Positions 1 to 4,713 of a DNA stretch of 6,270 bases are shown one piece after another. How positions within the stretch are numbered: the first letter of the stretch is position 1; the number at the start of each line of letters is the position of its first letter. Source of the DNA: Thermotogaceae bacterium (GTDB lineage Bacteria; Thermotogota; Thermotogae; B21-G9; HyVt-16); assembly GCA_011043375.1 (NCBI GenBank), contig DQYP01000146.1, positions 1 through 6,270 on the forward strand, read 5' to 3'. Both the position numbers and the translations under genes were made by a program. The notes beneath the pieces are model-generated. The model saw only the letters and a program-made list of their open reading frames with translations, had not been told where the DNA came from and searched no databases.

Positions 1-94
1 GGTTTACATACCGTTCAAACATAATCAGAATTTTTGGCGCTGGATATTGGCGGAAAGGAAAAAAATCTATGAAAAAAAAAATAAAATACACTGA
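1..94 (+). CDS. brnT: 3' end of a BrnT-family toxin gene, frame-interrupted at an A7 tract
   Basis: BrnT toxins (DUF497 family) are small RNase-fold ribonucleases of type II toxin-antitoxin systems. Only the C-terminus is in the window. Frame 3 reads IRIFGAGYWRKGKK, which matches the conserved BrnT tail usually followed by IYE. Here that IYE is not in frame. After the seven A's at 59-65 the open frame continues as Ser-Met into the antitoxin without a stop. Re-reading one A at the tract (a -1 shift) restores IYEKKNKIH and a TGA at 92-94, the expected BrnT ending, overlapping the antitoxin start by 26 bases. So either one A has been lost (by mutation or sequencing error), or the toxin end depends on slippage at A AAA AAA. 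The family call rests on about 15 residues recalled from family knowledge. The 5' part, promoter and operator lie outside the window. Confidence 0.6.
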   Translation, partial: VYIPFKHNQNFWRWILAERKKIYEKKNKIH

Positions 95-299
95 TGAACC
101 GATGGGTAAAGTCAGAGTCGTTTCTGATTTTCTGCCATCTCCTGAAGAACTGGCATTAAAGGATGAAACCATAAAGGTAACGATTGCGCTCAGCAAGGCT
201 AGTGTTGATTTTTTCAAAAATGAAGCCCAAAAGTACAATACGCAATATCAGAAAATGATTCGTCGTCTTCTGGATGAGTATGCAACCCATCAAGCATAA
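69..299 (+). CDS. CopG-family (ribbon-helix-helix) antitoxin of a BrnT-type toxin-antitoxin pair
   Basis: This 76-residue protein is the likely DNA-binding antitoxin that neutralises the upstream BrnT-like toxin and represses the operon. Residues about 35-72 fit a ribbon-helix-helix: a beta strand (IKVTIALS), helix 1 (KASVDFFKNEAQKY) and helix 2 (TQYQKMIRRLLDEYA). The first 34 residues, basic then acidic, would be the toxin-binding extension. Length is typical for the CopG_antitoxin family. The ATG at 69 is supported by an AGGA at 56-59 with a 9-base gap. The frame is, however, open upstream to base 3, so a toxin-antitoxin fusion reading through this ATG is also possible. Ten consecutive A's (72-81) directly after the start codon are a second possible slippage site. 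The gene ends at 299 and faces the 3' end of ATPase 1. Family assignment is good; the exact name (brnA or another CopG subgroup) is not settled. Confidence 0.8.
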   Translation: MKKKIKYTDEPMGKVRVVSDFLPSPEELALKDETIKVTIALSKASVDFFKNEAQKYNTQYQKMIRRLLDEYATHQA

Positions 300-315
300 A
301 CTATAAACGATTTAT

Positions 316-362
316 ATCGGGATAGGACTCCCCATTACTGAGGAGCCCTCCCACACCACCAT
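316..362 (-). mobile_element. Possible 3' tail (domain VI) of a group II intron, remnant
   Basis: Read on the minus strand, the segment begins with GGTGGTGTGGGAGG (360-347), which resembles the end of domain V and its junction to domain VI in one class of bacterial group II introns. It continues into an imperfect hairpin: 352-349 pairs with 322-319 and 348-340 with 333-324. The loop is six bases (339-334), with T327 bulged. An unpaired A at 323 sits eight bases from a terminal CCCGAT (321-316). A bulged A seven or eight bases before a 3' end in AY is the branch-site geometry of group II introns. I see no intact domain V (34-base hairpin) or reverse transcriptase on either side, so this would be a dead fragment. 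The call rests on pattern memory and hairpin geometry. Confidence 0.4.
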
Positions 363-478
363 CCGGTTTTGGAATTTCTTTCCTTTTCAAAGGAGGAAAA
401 CGGCCCAAAGAAGCACTCTGTTTTTCAACAAACCAAAACAGCAAGTAGCCAAGCGTTTTCTGGATAAAGGAGACGCTA

Positions 479-1612
479 TCAGGGCAGGGACAATTCCGAT
501 AGCCATTTAGATGCAATCCTGAGTTCCGCTCCATTTGGAAAAGTCTTTTCCCGGTTCAATATTTTTGAAATTTGAATCATTCTAATCTCTGGAAAAAATT
601 TTCTGAATTTTTCAAAGTTAGGGCTCAAATTATTATCTTTCCATTTTACTTCTATCAGTAATGAAGGGATGGTGTTTGATGCCATGCAAAAATCTATTTC
701 TTTGCCATCCTTGTTTTTAATGTAAAATAATTTTCTTTCTTCTCCAAAACAGTCCTCTCTGAAATGTATTTCCTTTTGAATGGCACATGCAACAGAATTC
801 TCCAGCTTGACACCTGAATCCCCAAGAACCTGACCAGTGTCATAAAAGTAAAATTTGGGAGCTTTCTGGATGGCCCTGGCTATATTTTTGTGAAAAGGGG
901 GAACTTTAAAAAGGACATACATGTTTTCAAGTATTGTCAGCCATCTTTTTACTGTTTTATCAGAACATTGCAAATCCTGCGCAAGAGAGCGGTATGAAAT
1001 CGGACTGCCAACTCGAAGCTTTAGTAATTGGATCAAGGTTTCAATTTGTGTTATCTGCTGAACATTTTCAAGATCAATAAGATCCTGCTTTAGAATGATA
1101 TCAAGGTGTGATTTTTTCCAGCGATTATAAAATCGTTGTGTTCCATTTAGAAATGGCTCTGGAAAACCCCCCAAGAGCAATAGTCTGTCTAATGCTGTGT
1201 CAAGGCTCTCCGGTTCTAAAAAGGATTTGATTTCTTTCAAGTCCAAAGGGTGCATTCTAAACTGAAAGAATCTTCCGGCTAAGGAGTCACCAACCTTTTT
1301 GTAGGTATCAAGCTTGGCGCTTCCGGTAACAAGAATTGAAGGGGGAATACCCTCTGTGTCATAGATGCCTTTTAACCATGATTTCCAATTTTTTAATTTA
1401 TGTAGTTCATCAAAAATCACTAAAGATTTAGATCGATCCCAGGATTTTTCATGCAAACTTAACCTGTCATCAATATTATCAAAGTTGAAGTAATCAAAAT
1501 CACTTTTCAACATTTTAGAAAGTGTTGTTTTCCCAACTTGGCGTGGCCCCGTTAACAGGATGATTTTTTTTTCCAGGTCTTCTTGTATGTAGTTCTTTAA
1601 ATATCGTTTCAT
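479..1612 (-). CDS. AAA+ ATPase with DUF4143 C-terminal domain (ATPase 1)
   Basis: This 377-residue protein belongs to the AAA_14/DUF4143 group, which is common in accessory DNA; its cellular role is unestablished. Visible parts: Walker A GPRQVGKTT (22-30), Walker B LVIFDEL (64-70, with D68 and E69), sensor-1-like VTGSAK (95-100) and an arginine-finger-like LAGRFF (111-116). A winged-helix segment with SYRSLAQDLQCSDKTVKRWL lies at about 206-225. A PD-(D/E)XK-like core follows: KEID at 304-307 and E321-V-K323. The nuclease-like acidic and lysine residues are all present, although activity of this fold in the family is unproven. Length is normal and the frame is intact. The ATG at 1612 has no Shine-Dalgarno in front of it, and a candidate promoter sits so close that the mRNA may be leaderless. 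A perfect inverted repeat lies 38 bases upstream. The gene is transcribed in the same direction as hipBA but looks independent. Confidence 0.9.
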   Translation of the reverse strand: MKRYLKNYIQEDLEKKIILLTGPRQVGKTTLSKMLKSDFDYFNFDNIDDRLSLHEKSWDRSKSLVIFDELHKLKNWKSWLKGIYDTEGIPPSILVTGSAKLDTYKKVGDSLAGRFFQFRMHPLDLKEIKSFLEPESLDTALDRLLLLGGFPEPFLNGTQRFYNRWKKSHLDIILKQDLIDLENVQQITQIETLIQLLKLRVGSPISYRSLAQDLQCSDKTVKRWLTILENMYVLFKVPPFHKNIARAIQKAPKFYFYDTGQVLGDSGVKLENSVACAIQKEIHFREDCFGEERKLFYIKNKDGKEIDFCMASNTIPSLLIEVKWKDNNLSPNFEKFRKFFPEIRMIQISKILNREKTFPNGAELRIASKWLSELSLP

Positions 1613-1620
1613 AGCTGACT

Positions 1621-1648
1621 ATTGTGGCACGTATTACGAAAAAGTCAA
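1621..1648 (-). promoter_or_regulatory. Candidate promoter of ATPase 1, possibly leaderless
   Basis: On the minus strand TTGACT (1648-1643) is followed after 16 bases by CACAAT (1626-1621). These match the -35 and -10 consensus at five and four of six positions. Initiation would fall at about 1612-1616, on or next to the ATG, which fits the missing Shine-Dalgarno. A competing reading puts the -10 at CATAAT (1666-1661) in the loop of the inverted repeat, but its -35 would be poor. Confidence 0.35.
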
Positions 1649-1650
1649 GT

Positions 1651-1676
1651 CTTATTCGGAATTATGTCCGAATAAG
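1651..1676. repeat. Perfect 10-bp inverted repeat upstream of ATPase 1, likely operator
   Basis: CTTATTCGGA (1651-1660) is repeated exactly in reverse complement as TCCGAATAAG (1667-1676), with a six-base spacer ATTATG. It ends two bases upstream of the candidate -35 of ATPase 1 and about 60 bases beyond the hipA stop. No T-run follows either arm directly, so a protein-binding site is more likely than an intrinsic terminator. The likely binder is the winged-helix of ATPase 1 itself, but this is inference. Confidence 0.7.
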
Positions 1677-1713
1677 TCGAGTATAGAAATTATAAGGACA
1701 ACGGGGTTGGATT

Positions 1714-1737
1714 GGTGTCAAGAGCAGACGTGACCCT
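1714..1737. repeat. Short motif resembling dispersed REP/RAYT-type repeats, abutting the hipA stop
   Basis: GTCAAGAGCAGACGTGACCC (1718-1737) resembles the GTCAAGACCTGACCC-type sequence I associate with repeats around REP-associated tyrosine transposases in related bacteria. It directly touches the hipA stop codon (1738-1740). No transposase gene is in the window. A genome-wide copy count is needed to call this a repeat, so the entry is tentative. Confidence 0.25.
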
Positions 1738-2991
1738 TTACCTTAAAAAACTTTGCAACTGAATTATGTTTGATTTTATAATTTTATTTAAATCTTTATA
1801 AATCTTTGCTGCACCATAATTTTTCTCATGCTCTGCGATTAAACCATCCAACCCGTTTTTTACAGCTTCACACACTTCATTTATTAATGATATCAACAAT
1901 TTTGGTCGAACATTCATGTCCCTGGCAAATTTTTTAAAGGAATGCTCTTTTATCCGATCAAGCCTGAAAGTTTGACCAATCGCCATCGCAAATTTATTGT
2001 CCAAAGGATACACCTGAGTGGACACTAAATCATAAAACGGTGCTAATTCAAAGCCTTTGTTGTGTAGAATAGCGAAATTCTTACCATGGGCATCATGATT
2101 ACCAATAATATAATTAAAAGTCATCATACGTATGAATAAGAACCTGTTTGTTACGCCTTGATTTGACAAGTATTCATCAATTAATTCTCTGCATTCTATA
2201 AATCCGGGCCCACCAGTCTCTTGATATTTTCGTTCAGCCGGATACCCCATTGCCTGGCAAAAGTCTTCCTGATGAATGCGAACAATCTCTTTATTTATTT
2301 CCTGACGGTCATATCGATCCACTACAAACAATTCATGGCCACCAATTTTCATAATTTTTGAATTAGGGATTGGAAAGCCTGACCGCTGTGCCAATTCCAT
2401 ACAAAAGGCTTCATTTCTCGGGATATCGGTGAAACCGGCATTAATTGGTTTAATAATATGTGTAGTAGCGGAGCCTGAATTTTTCGGCAGATAAAACTGA
2501 TCGTTTTTAATATAAACCGGCAATTTGTCTTGTGCTCCGGCCAGAGAAAGTTTAGCGTGTTTCATTACCGGATATAATCTGTATCTTTCCGGATCATCCA
2601 GTATCTTATCAAGAGTTGCTATTAATTCCTGGGTGATGTTTTCATATTGACCAGGAGTAAAATCAGGTTCTTGATCTTCAGGTATAATAGAAAGCGCTCC
2701 CGCACAATCTTCTCCAAAATTTCCTAAAAAGGCAAAGGTGTCTTTTTTGTCAAATCTGCGATGGAAAGCCAACACCGTTCTTGTGTCATTTTCTGGAAGA
2801 AGATTTTCAAAGAAAGCTGTACTGACAGCCGGAGCAAATTTTTCTTTTCTACAAGGAAGTGAAAGAGAGACAGGTGAAGATTTTTTTGCTATCCAATCTT
2901 GAGAGTATTGAAATACTACTCTGCCCTTATTGTGACGATCCAATGTGCCGACTAATCGTTTGTCCCATATGATTTGTAACCTGTCTTTCAT
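1738..2991 (-). CDS. hipA: HipA-family serine/threonine kinase toxin
   Basis: This is a full-length, 417-residue HipA kinase. In E. coli the homologue phosphorylates glutamyl-tRNA synthetase, which halts translation and promotes persistence; the target here is inferred, and other HipA-like kinases use other tRNA synthetases or substrates. Residues about 4-105 form the N-terminal HipA domain. The HipA_C kinase core follows: KLSLAGAQDK (147-156), whose S149 corresponds to the autophosphorylated serine of E. coli HipA; HIIKP with K181 as the ATP-binding lysine; and E195 in NEAF. The catalytic loop GNHDAHGKN (297-305) carries D300, and the metal-binding D321 is in PFYDLVST. No key residue is missing, so the toxin is probably active. 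The ATG at 2991 overlaps the hipB stop in ATGA, so the genes are translationally coupled. The stop is at 1738-1740. Confidence 0.95.
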   Translation of the reverse strand: MKDRLQIIWDKRLVGTLDRHNKGRVVFQYSQDWIAKKSSPVSLSLPCRKEKFAPAVSTAFFENLLPENDTRTVLAFHRRFDKKDTFAFLGNFGEDCAGALSIIPEDQEPDFTPGQYENITQELIATLDKILDDPERYRLYPVMKHAKLSLAGAQDKLPVYIKNDQFYLPKNSGSATTHIIKPINAGFTDIPRNEAFCMELAQRSGFPIPNSKIMKIGGHELFVVDRYDRQEINKEIVRIHQEDFCQAMGYPAERKYQETGGPGFIECRELIDEYLSNQGVTNRFLFIRMMTFNYIIGNHDAHGKNFAILHNKGFELAPFYDLVSTQVYPLDNKFAMAIGQTFRLDRIKEHSFKKFARDMNVRPKLLISLINEVCEAVKNGLDGLIAEHEKNYGAAKIYKDLNKIIKSNIIQLQSFLR

Positions 2992-3239
2992 TGTTCGTTC
3001 TCAATCGGATCTGGTGTTACATATAGTTTTAGGCCTAACGCCCGAAGTAATACAAAAGTTTTGTCCATCTGTATTGTCTCTTTCCCTCTTTCTACATCGC
3101 TAATGAACTTTACACTTGTCCCTGTAATATCAGCTAAGTCCGATTGCCGCATTTTTTTATTTTTTCGGGTGTCTTGAATAGCTCTTCCAAGATATTTAAC
3201 TAACCGAACACGATATGGATATTTTATTTTTTCTTTCAT
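2988..3239 (-). CDS. hipB: HipB-like Xre-family antitoxin and operon repressor
   Basis: HipB binds HipA and represses the operon through its helix-turn-helix. From the ATG at 3239 the protein has 83 residues. The Xre/Cro HTH lies at about 27-52 (MRQSDLADITG, then SVKFISDVERGK), followed by helices around MDKTFVLLRALGL and a short C-terminal beta/tail segment ending PDPIENEQ. I chose 3239 because GAGG lies six bases before it. The longer in-frame starts at 3275 and 3260 have no Shine-Dalgarno, and they would place operator copy 1 inside the coding region. With the 3275 start the protein would have 95 residues and a basic N-terminal extension. The gene overlaps hipA by four bases. Confidence 0.9.
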   Translation of the reverse strand: MKEKIKYPYRVRLVKYLGRAIQDTRKNKKMRQSDLADITGTSVKFISDVERGKETIQMDKTFVLLRALGLKLYVTPDPIENEQ

Positions 3240-3251
3240 TCGAAACCTCAA

Positions 3252-3269
3252 TTTCACCATACGGTTAAA
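3252..3269. promoter_or_regulatory. hip operator copy 1 (leader)
   Basis: TTTCACCA-TA-CGGTTAAA matches the perfect palindrome at 3326-3343 in the right arm and differs at two positions in the left arm. It lies between the predicted transcription start and the hipB ATG, so bound HipB would block elongation or clearance here. Confidence 0.6.
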
Positions 3270-3289
3270 AAGCATGCTTGATTGCTGAT

Positions 3290-3307
3290 TTTCACCGTAC
3301 AGTTAAA
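3290..3307. promoter_or_regulatory. hip operator copy 2 (over the -10)
   Basis: TTTCACCG-TA-CAGTTAAA has one mismatch per arm to the perfect copy. The predicted -10 TACGGT (3299-3294, minus strand) lies within it, so occupancy would exclude RNA polymerase. Confidence 0.65.
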
Positions 3308-3322
3308 TTTGATAATTGTCAA
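3294..3322 (-). promoter_or_regulatory. hipBA promoter
   Basis: On the minus strand a consensus -35 TTGACA (3322-3317) is followed after exactly 17 bases by TACGGT (3299-3294), a weak -10 matching three of six positions. The predicted start is near 3286, giving a leader of about 47 bases before the hipB ATG at 3239. The strong -35, the ideal spacing and the position between operator copies support the call. Confidence 0.6.
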
Positions 3323-3325
3323 GTT

Positions 3326-3343
3326 TTTAACCGAACGGTTAAA
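3326..3343. promoter_or_regulatory. hip operator copy 3 (perfect palindrome, upstream of the -35)
   Basis: TTTAACCG-AA-CGGTTAAA has perfect 8-bp arms around a two-base centre. It ends three bases upstream of the -35 TTGACA of the hip promoter. The three copies start at 3252, 3290 and 3326, that is 38 and 36 bases apart, so they lie on nearly one face of the helix. This resembles the multi-operator layout of E. coli hipBA, but the arm sequence differs. Confidence 0.75.
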
Positions 3344-3381
3344 TAGATAGTAGTGATAGACCAACCACAATAAACTTTTCC

Positions 3382-3410
3382 TTGAATTAATTCTCATTTC
3401 CTTGTAAATT
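3382..3410 (+). promoter_or_regulatory. Candidate promoter of ATPase 2
   Basis: TTGAAT (3382-3387) and TAAATT (3405-3410) are separated by 17 bases, each matching consensus at four of six positions. The -10 falls in the left arm of the palindrome at 3397-3439 and initiation would be near 3417, its centre. If so, the palindrome acts mainly as DNA, because only its right half would be transcribed. Confidence 0.4.
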
Positions 3411-3439
3411 AGATATTAAATATCCAATTTACAAGGAAA
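3397..3439. repeat. 43-base palindrome upstream of ATPase 2, likely operator or start-site hairpin
   Basis: The left arm TTTCCTTGTAAATT (3397-3410) is the exact reverse complement of the right arm 3426-3439. After one mismatch (A3411/C3425) a further five pairs form (GATAT with ATATC) around a three-base loop at 3417-3419. The right arm contains the Shine-Dalgarno AAGGA (3433-3437) of ATPase 2 and ends three bases before its ATG. An extra copy of the outer half-site TTTCCTTG occurs at 3377-3384, exactly 20 bases before the one in the left arm. Confidence 0.8.
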
Positions 3440-3442
3440 AAG

Positions 3443-4630
3443 ATGATACAAAGATCAATCGAAAAAAAGTTAAGGGAAGATATCACAAAATATCCAATAG
3501 TTACACTTACCGGACCCCGGCAATCCGGAAAGACAACTCTTTTGAAAAATGTGCTTCCCGGTTATGACTATGTCTCTTTGGAAGACCCTGACGAAAGAGA
3601 TTATGCGTTTGAAGATCCTCGTGGATTTCTTTCCCGATTTAAGAAAAAGACTATACTGGATGAAGTGCAGCATGTTCCAGACCTTTTTTCTTACATACAG
3701 ACAATTGTGGATAACAGAGATGAGCCGGGTCAGTTTATACTTTCAGGATCACAAAATTTTCTCCTTTTGAGCGGAATATCTCAATCGCTGGCAGGGCGTA
3801 CAAGCATACTTCATCTATTACCATTTACTAAAAGAGAGCTTGCAGACAAAAAAGTTTTAACAATCAAAAATCTATATTCAGATTCTATCCAAAGGAGCAG
3901 CAAAGATCTCTTTCAAATGATGTTTACAGGTTTTTATCCACGGATCCATGATAAAAAGCTGCCTCCTCAGGAGTGGCTTGCTGACTATTTTCAAACCTAT
4001 ATTCAACGTGATGTTCGTCAAATTATAAATGTTACAGACATTGGACTTTTTGGTCGTTTTGTCAGACTCTGTGCCGGGCGAATAGGTCAGCTGCTCAACC
4101 TGTCTTCATTGGCAGCAGACTGTGGGATTAGCCACAAAACTGCTCAAAGATGGATTTCTCTACTTGAAAGCAGTTTTGTAATATACAAAATTTTACCCCA
4201 TCATAAAAATTATTCCAAGAGAATGATAAAAAGTCCAAAGTTATATTTCTATGATTCCGGTCTGGTTTGCTATCTTTTAAGAATAAAAAGCCCTGATAAT
4301 TTACGGATATCTCCATATCGCGGCCATATTTTTGAAAGTTTTTGTATATCTGAATTTATCAAATCTGCATACCATCAAAAGATAACCCCCGATATCTTTT
4401 TCTGGCGGGATTCTTCAGGACATGAAATTGATATGATTATAGAACAGGGAGAAAAATTAATACCTTGTGAAATTAAATCCGGAGAGACTTTTACTAAAAG
4501 TTTTGTTAAAGGGCTTAAATATTGGCTTAAATTGTCCGGGACCAGTAATAAAGATGGGTTTTTATTATATGGCGGTTCTAAAAAAATGATTTTTAAAAAT
4601 ATCAATGTATTTCCCTGGAGTATGTTATAA
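3443..4630 (+). CDS. AAA+ ATPase with DUF4143 C-terminal domain (ATPase 2)
   Basis: This is a second full-length member (395 residues) of the family seen at 479-1612, with the same domain order but divergent sequence, so it is not a recent duplicate. Visible parts: Walker A GPRQSGKTT (24-32), Walker B TILDEVQ (70-76, D73 and E74), sensor-1-like ILSGSQN (99-105) and arginine-finger-like SLAGRT (115-120). A winged-helix segment LSSLAADCGISHKTAQRWIS lies at 220-239. The DUF4143 PD-(D/E)XK-like core has FE298, GHEID (326-330) and E343-I-K345. All nuclease-like residues are kept. The ATG at 3443 has AAGGA five bases upstream. The gene is divergent from hipBA, with about 200 bases of shared control region. 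Function is unknown; regulatory, defence-related or mobile-DNA roles are all possible. Confidence 0.9.
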   Translation: MIQRSIEKKLREDITKYPIVTLTGPRQSGKTTLLKNVLPGYDYVSLEDPDERDYAFEDPRGFLSRFKKKTILDEVQHVPDLFSYIQTIVDNRDEPGQFILSGSQNFLLLSGISQSLAGRTSILHLLPFTKRELADKKVLTIKNLYSDSIQRSSKDLFQMMFTGFYPRIHDKKLPPQEWLADYFQTYIQRDVRQIINVTDIGLFGRFVRLCAGRIGQLLNLSSLAADCGISHKTAQRWISLLESSFVIYKILPHHKNYSKRMIKSPKLYFYDSGLVCYLLRIKSPDNLRISPYRGHIFESFCISEFIKSAYHQKITPDIFFWRDSSGHEIDMIIEQGEKLIPCEIKSGETFTKSFVKGLKYWLKLSGTSNKDGFLLYGGSKKMIFKNINVFPWSML

Positions 4631-4713
4631 AAATTAATTTACTTTGTGCCGCAATGCATGTAGAGATATAGAATCACTTTATTGGAATCCAAGGCCGCTG
4701 GAGGCAATCACCC

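Noticed and set aside
302..316. Small inverted repeat TATAAA-CGA-TTTATA after the antitoxin stop
   Set aside because: Six AT-only pairs with a three-base centre are expected by chance in AT-rich DNA, and no T-run follows, so it is not called a terminator.
301..534. 77-codon open frame on the minus strand ending ...DGGVGGLLSNGESYPD
   Set aside because: It overlaps the end of ATPase 1 in another frame, has no ribosome site I trust, and its C-terminal half is translated from the intron-like hairpin, so it is most likely not a gene.
1651..1676. Inverted repeat as an intrinsic terminator of hipA
   Set aside because: The arms are AT-rich and no T-run directly follows in the hipA direction (the nearest T5 is about nine bases on, after ACTTGAC); the place upstream of ATPase 1 favours an operator.
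3470..4605. Several 62-76 codon open frames on both strands within ATPase 2
   Set aside because: They lie inside an intact ATPase gene, have no recognisable domains, and are explained as frame shadows.
4631..4713. Possible terminator or promoter between ATPase 2 and the histidine kinase
   Set aside because: I found no stable hairpin with a T-run and no convincing -35/-10 pair in these 83 bases; only the GGAGG ribosome site is clear.
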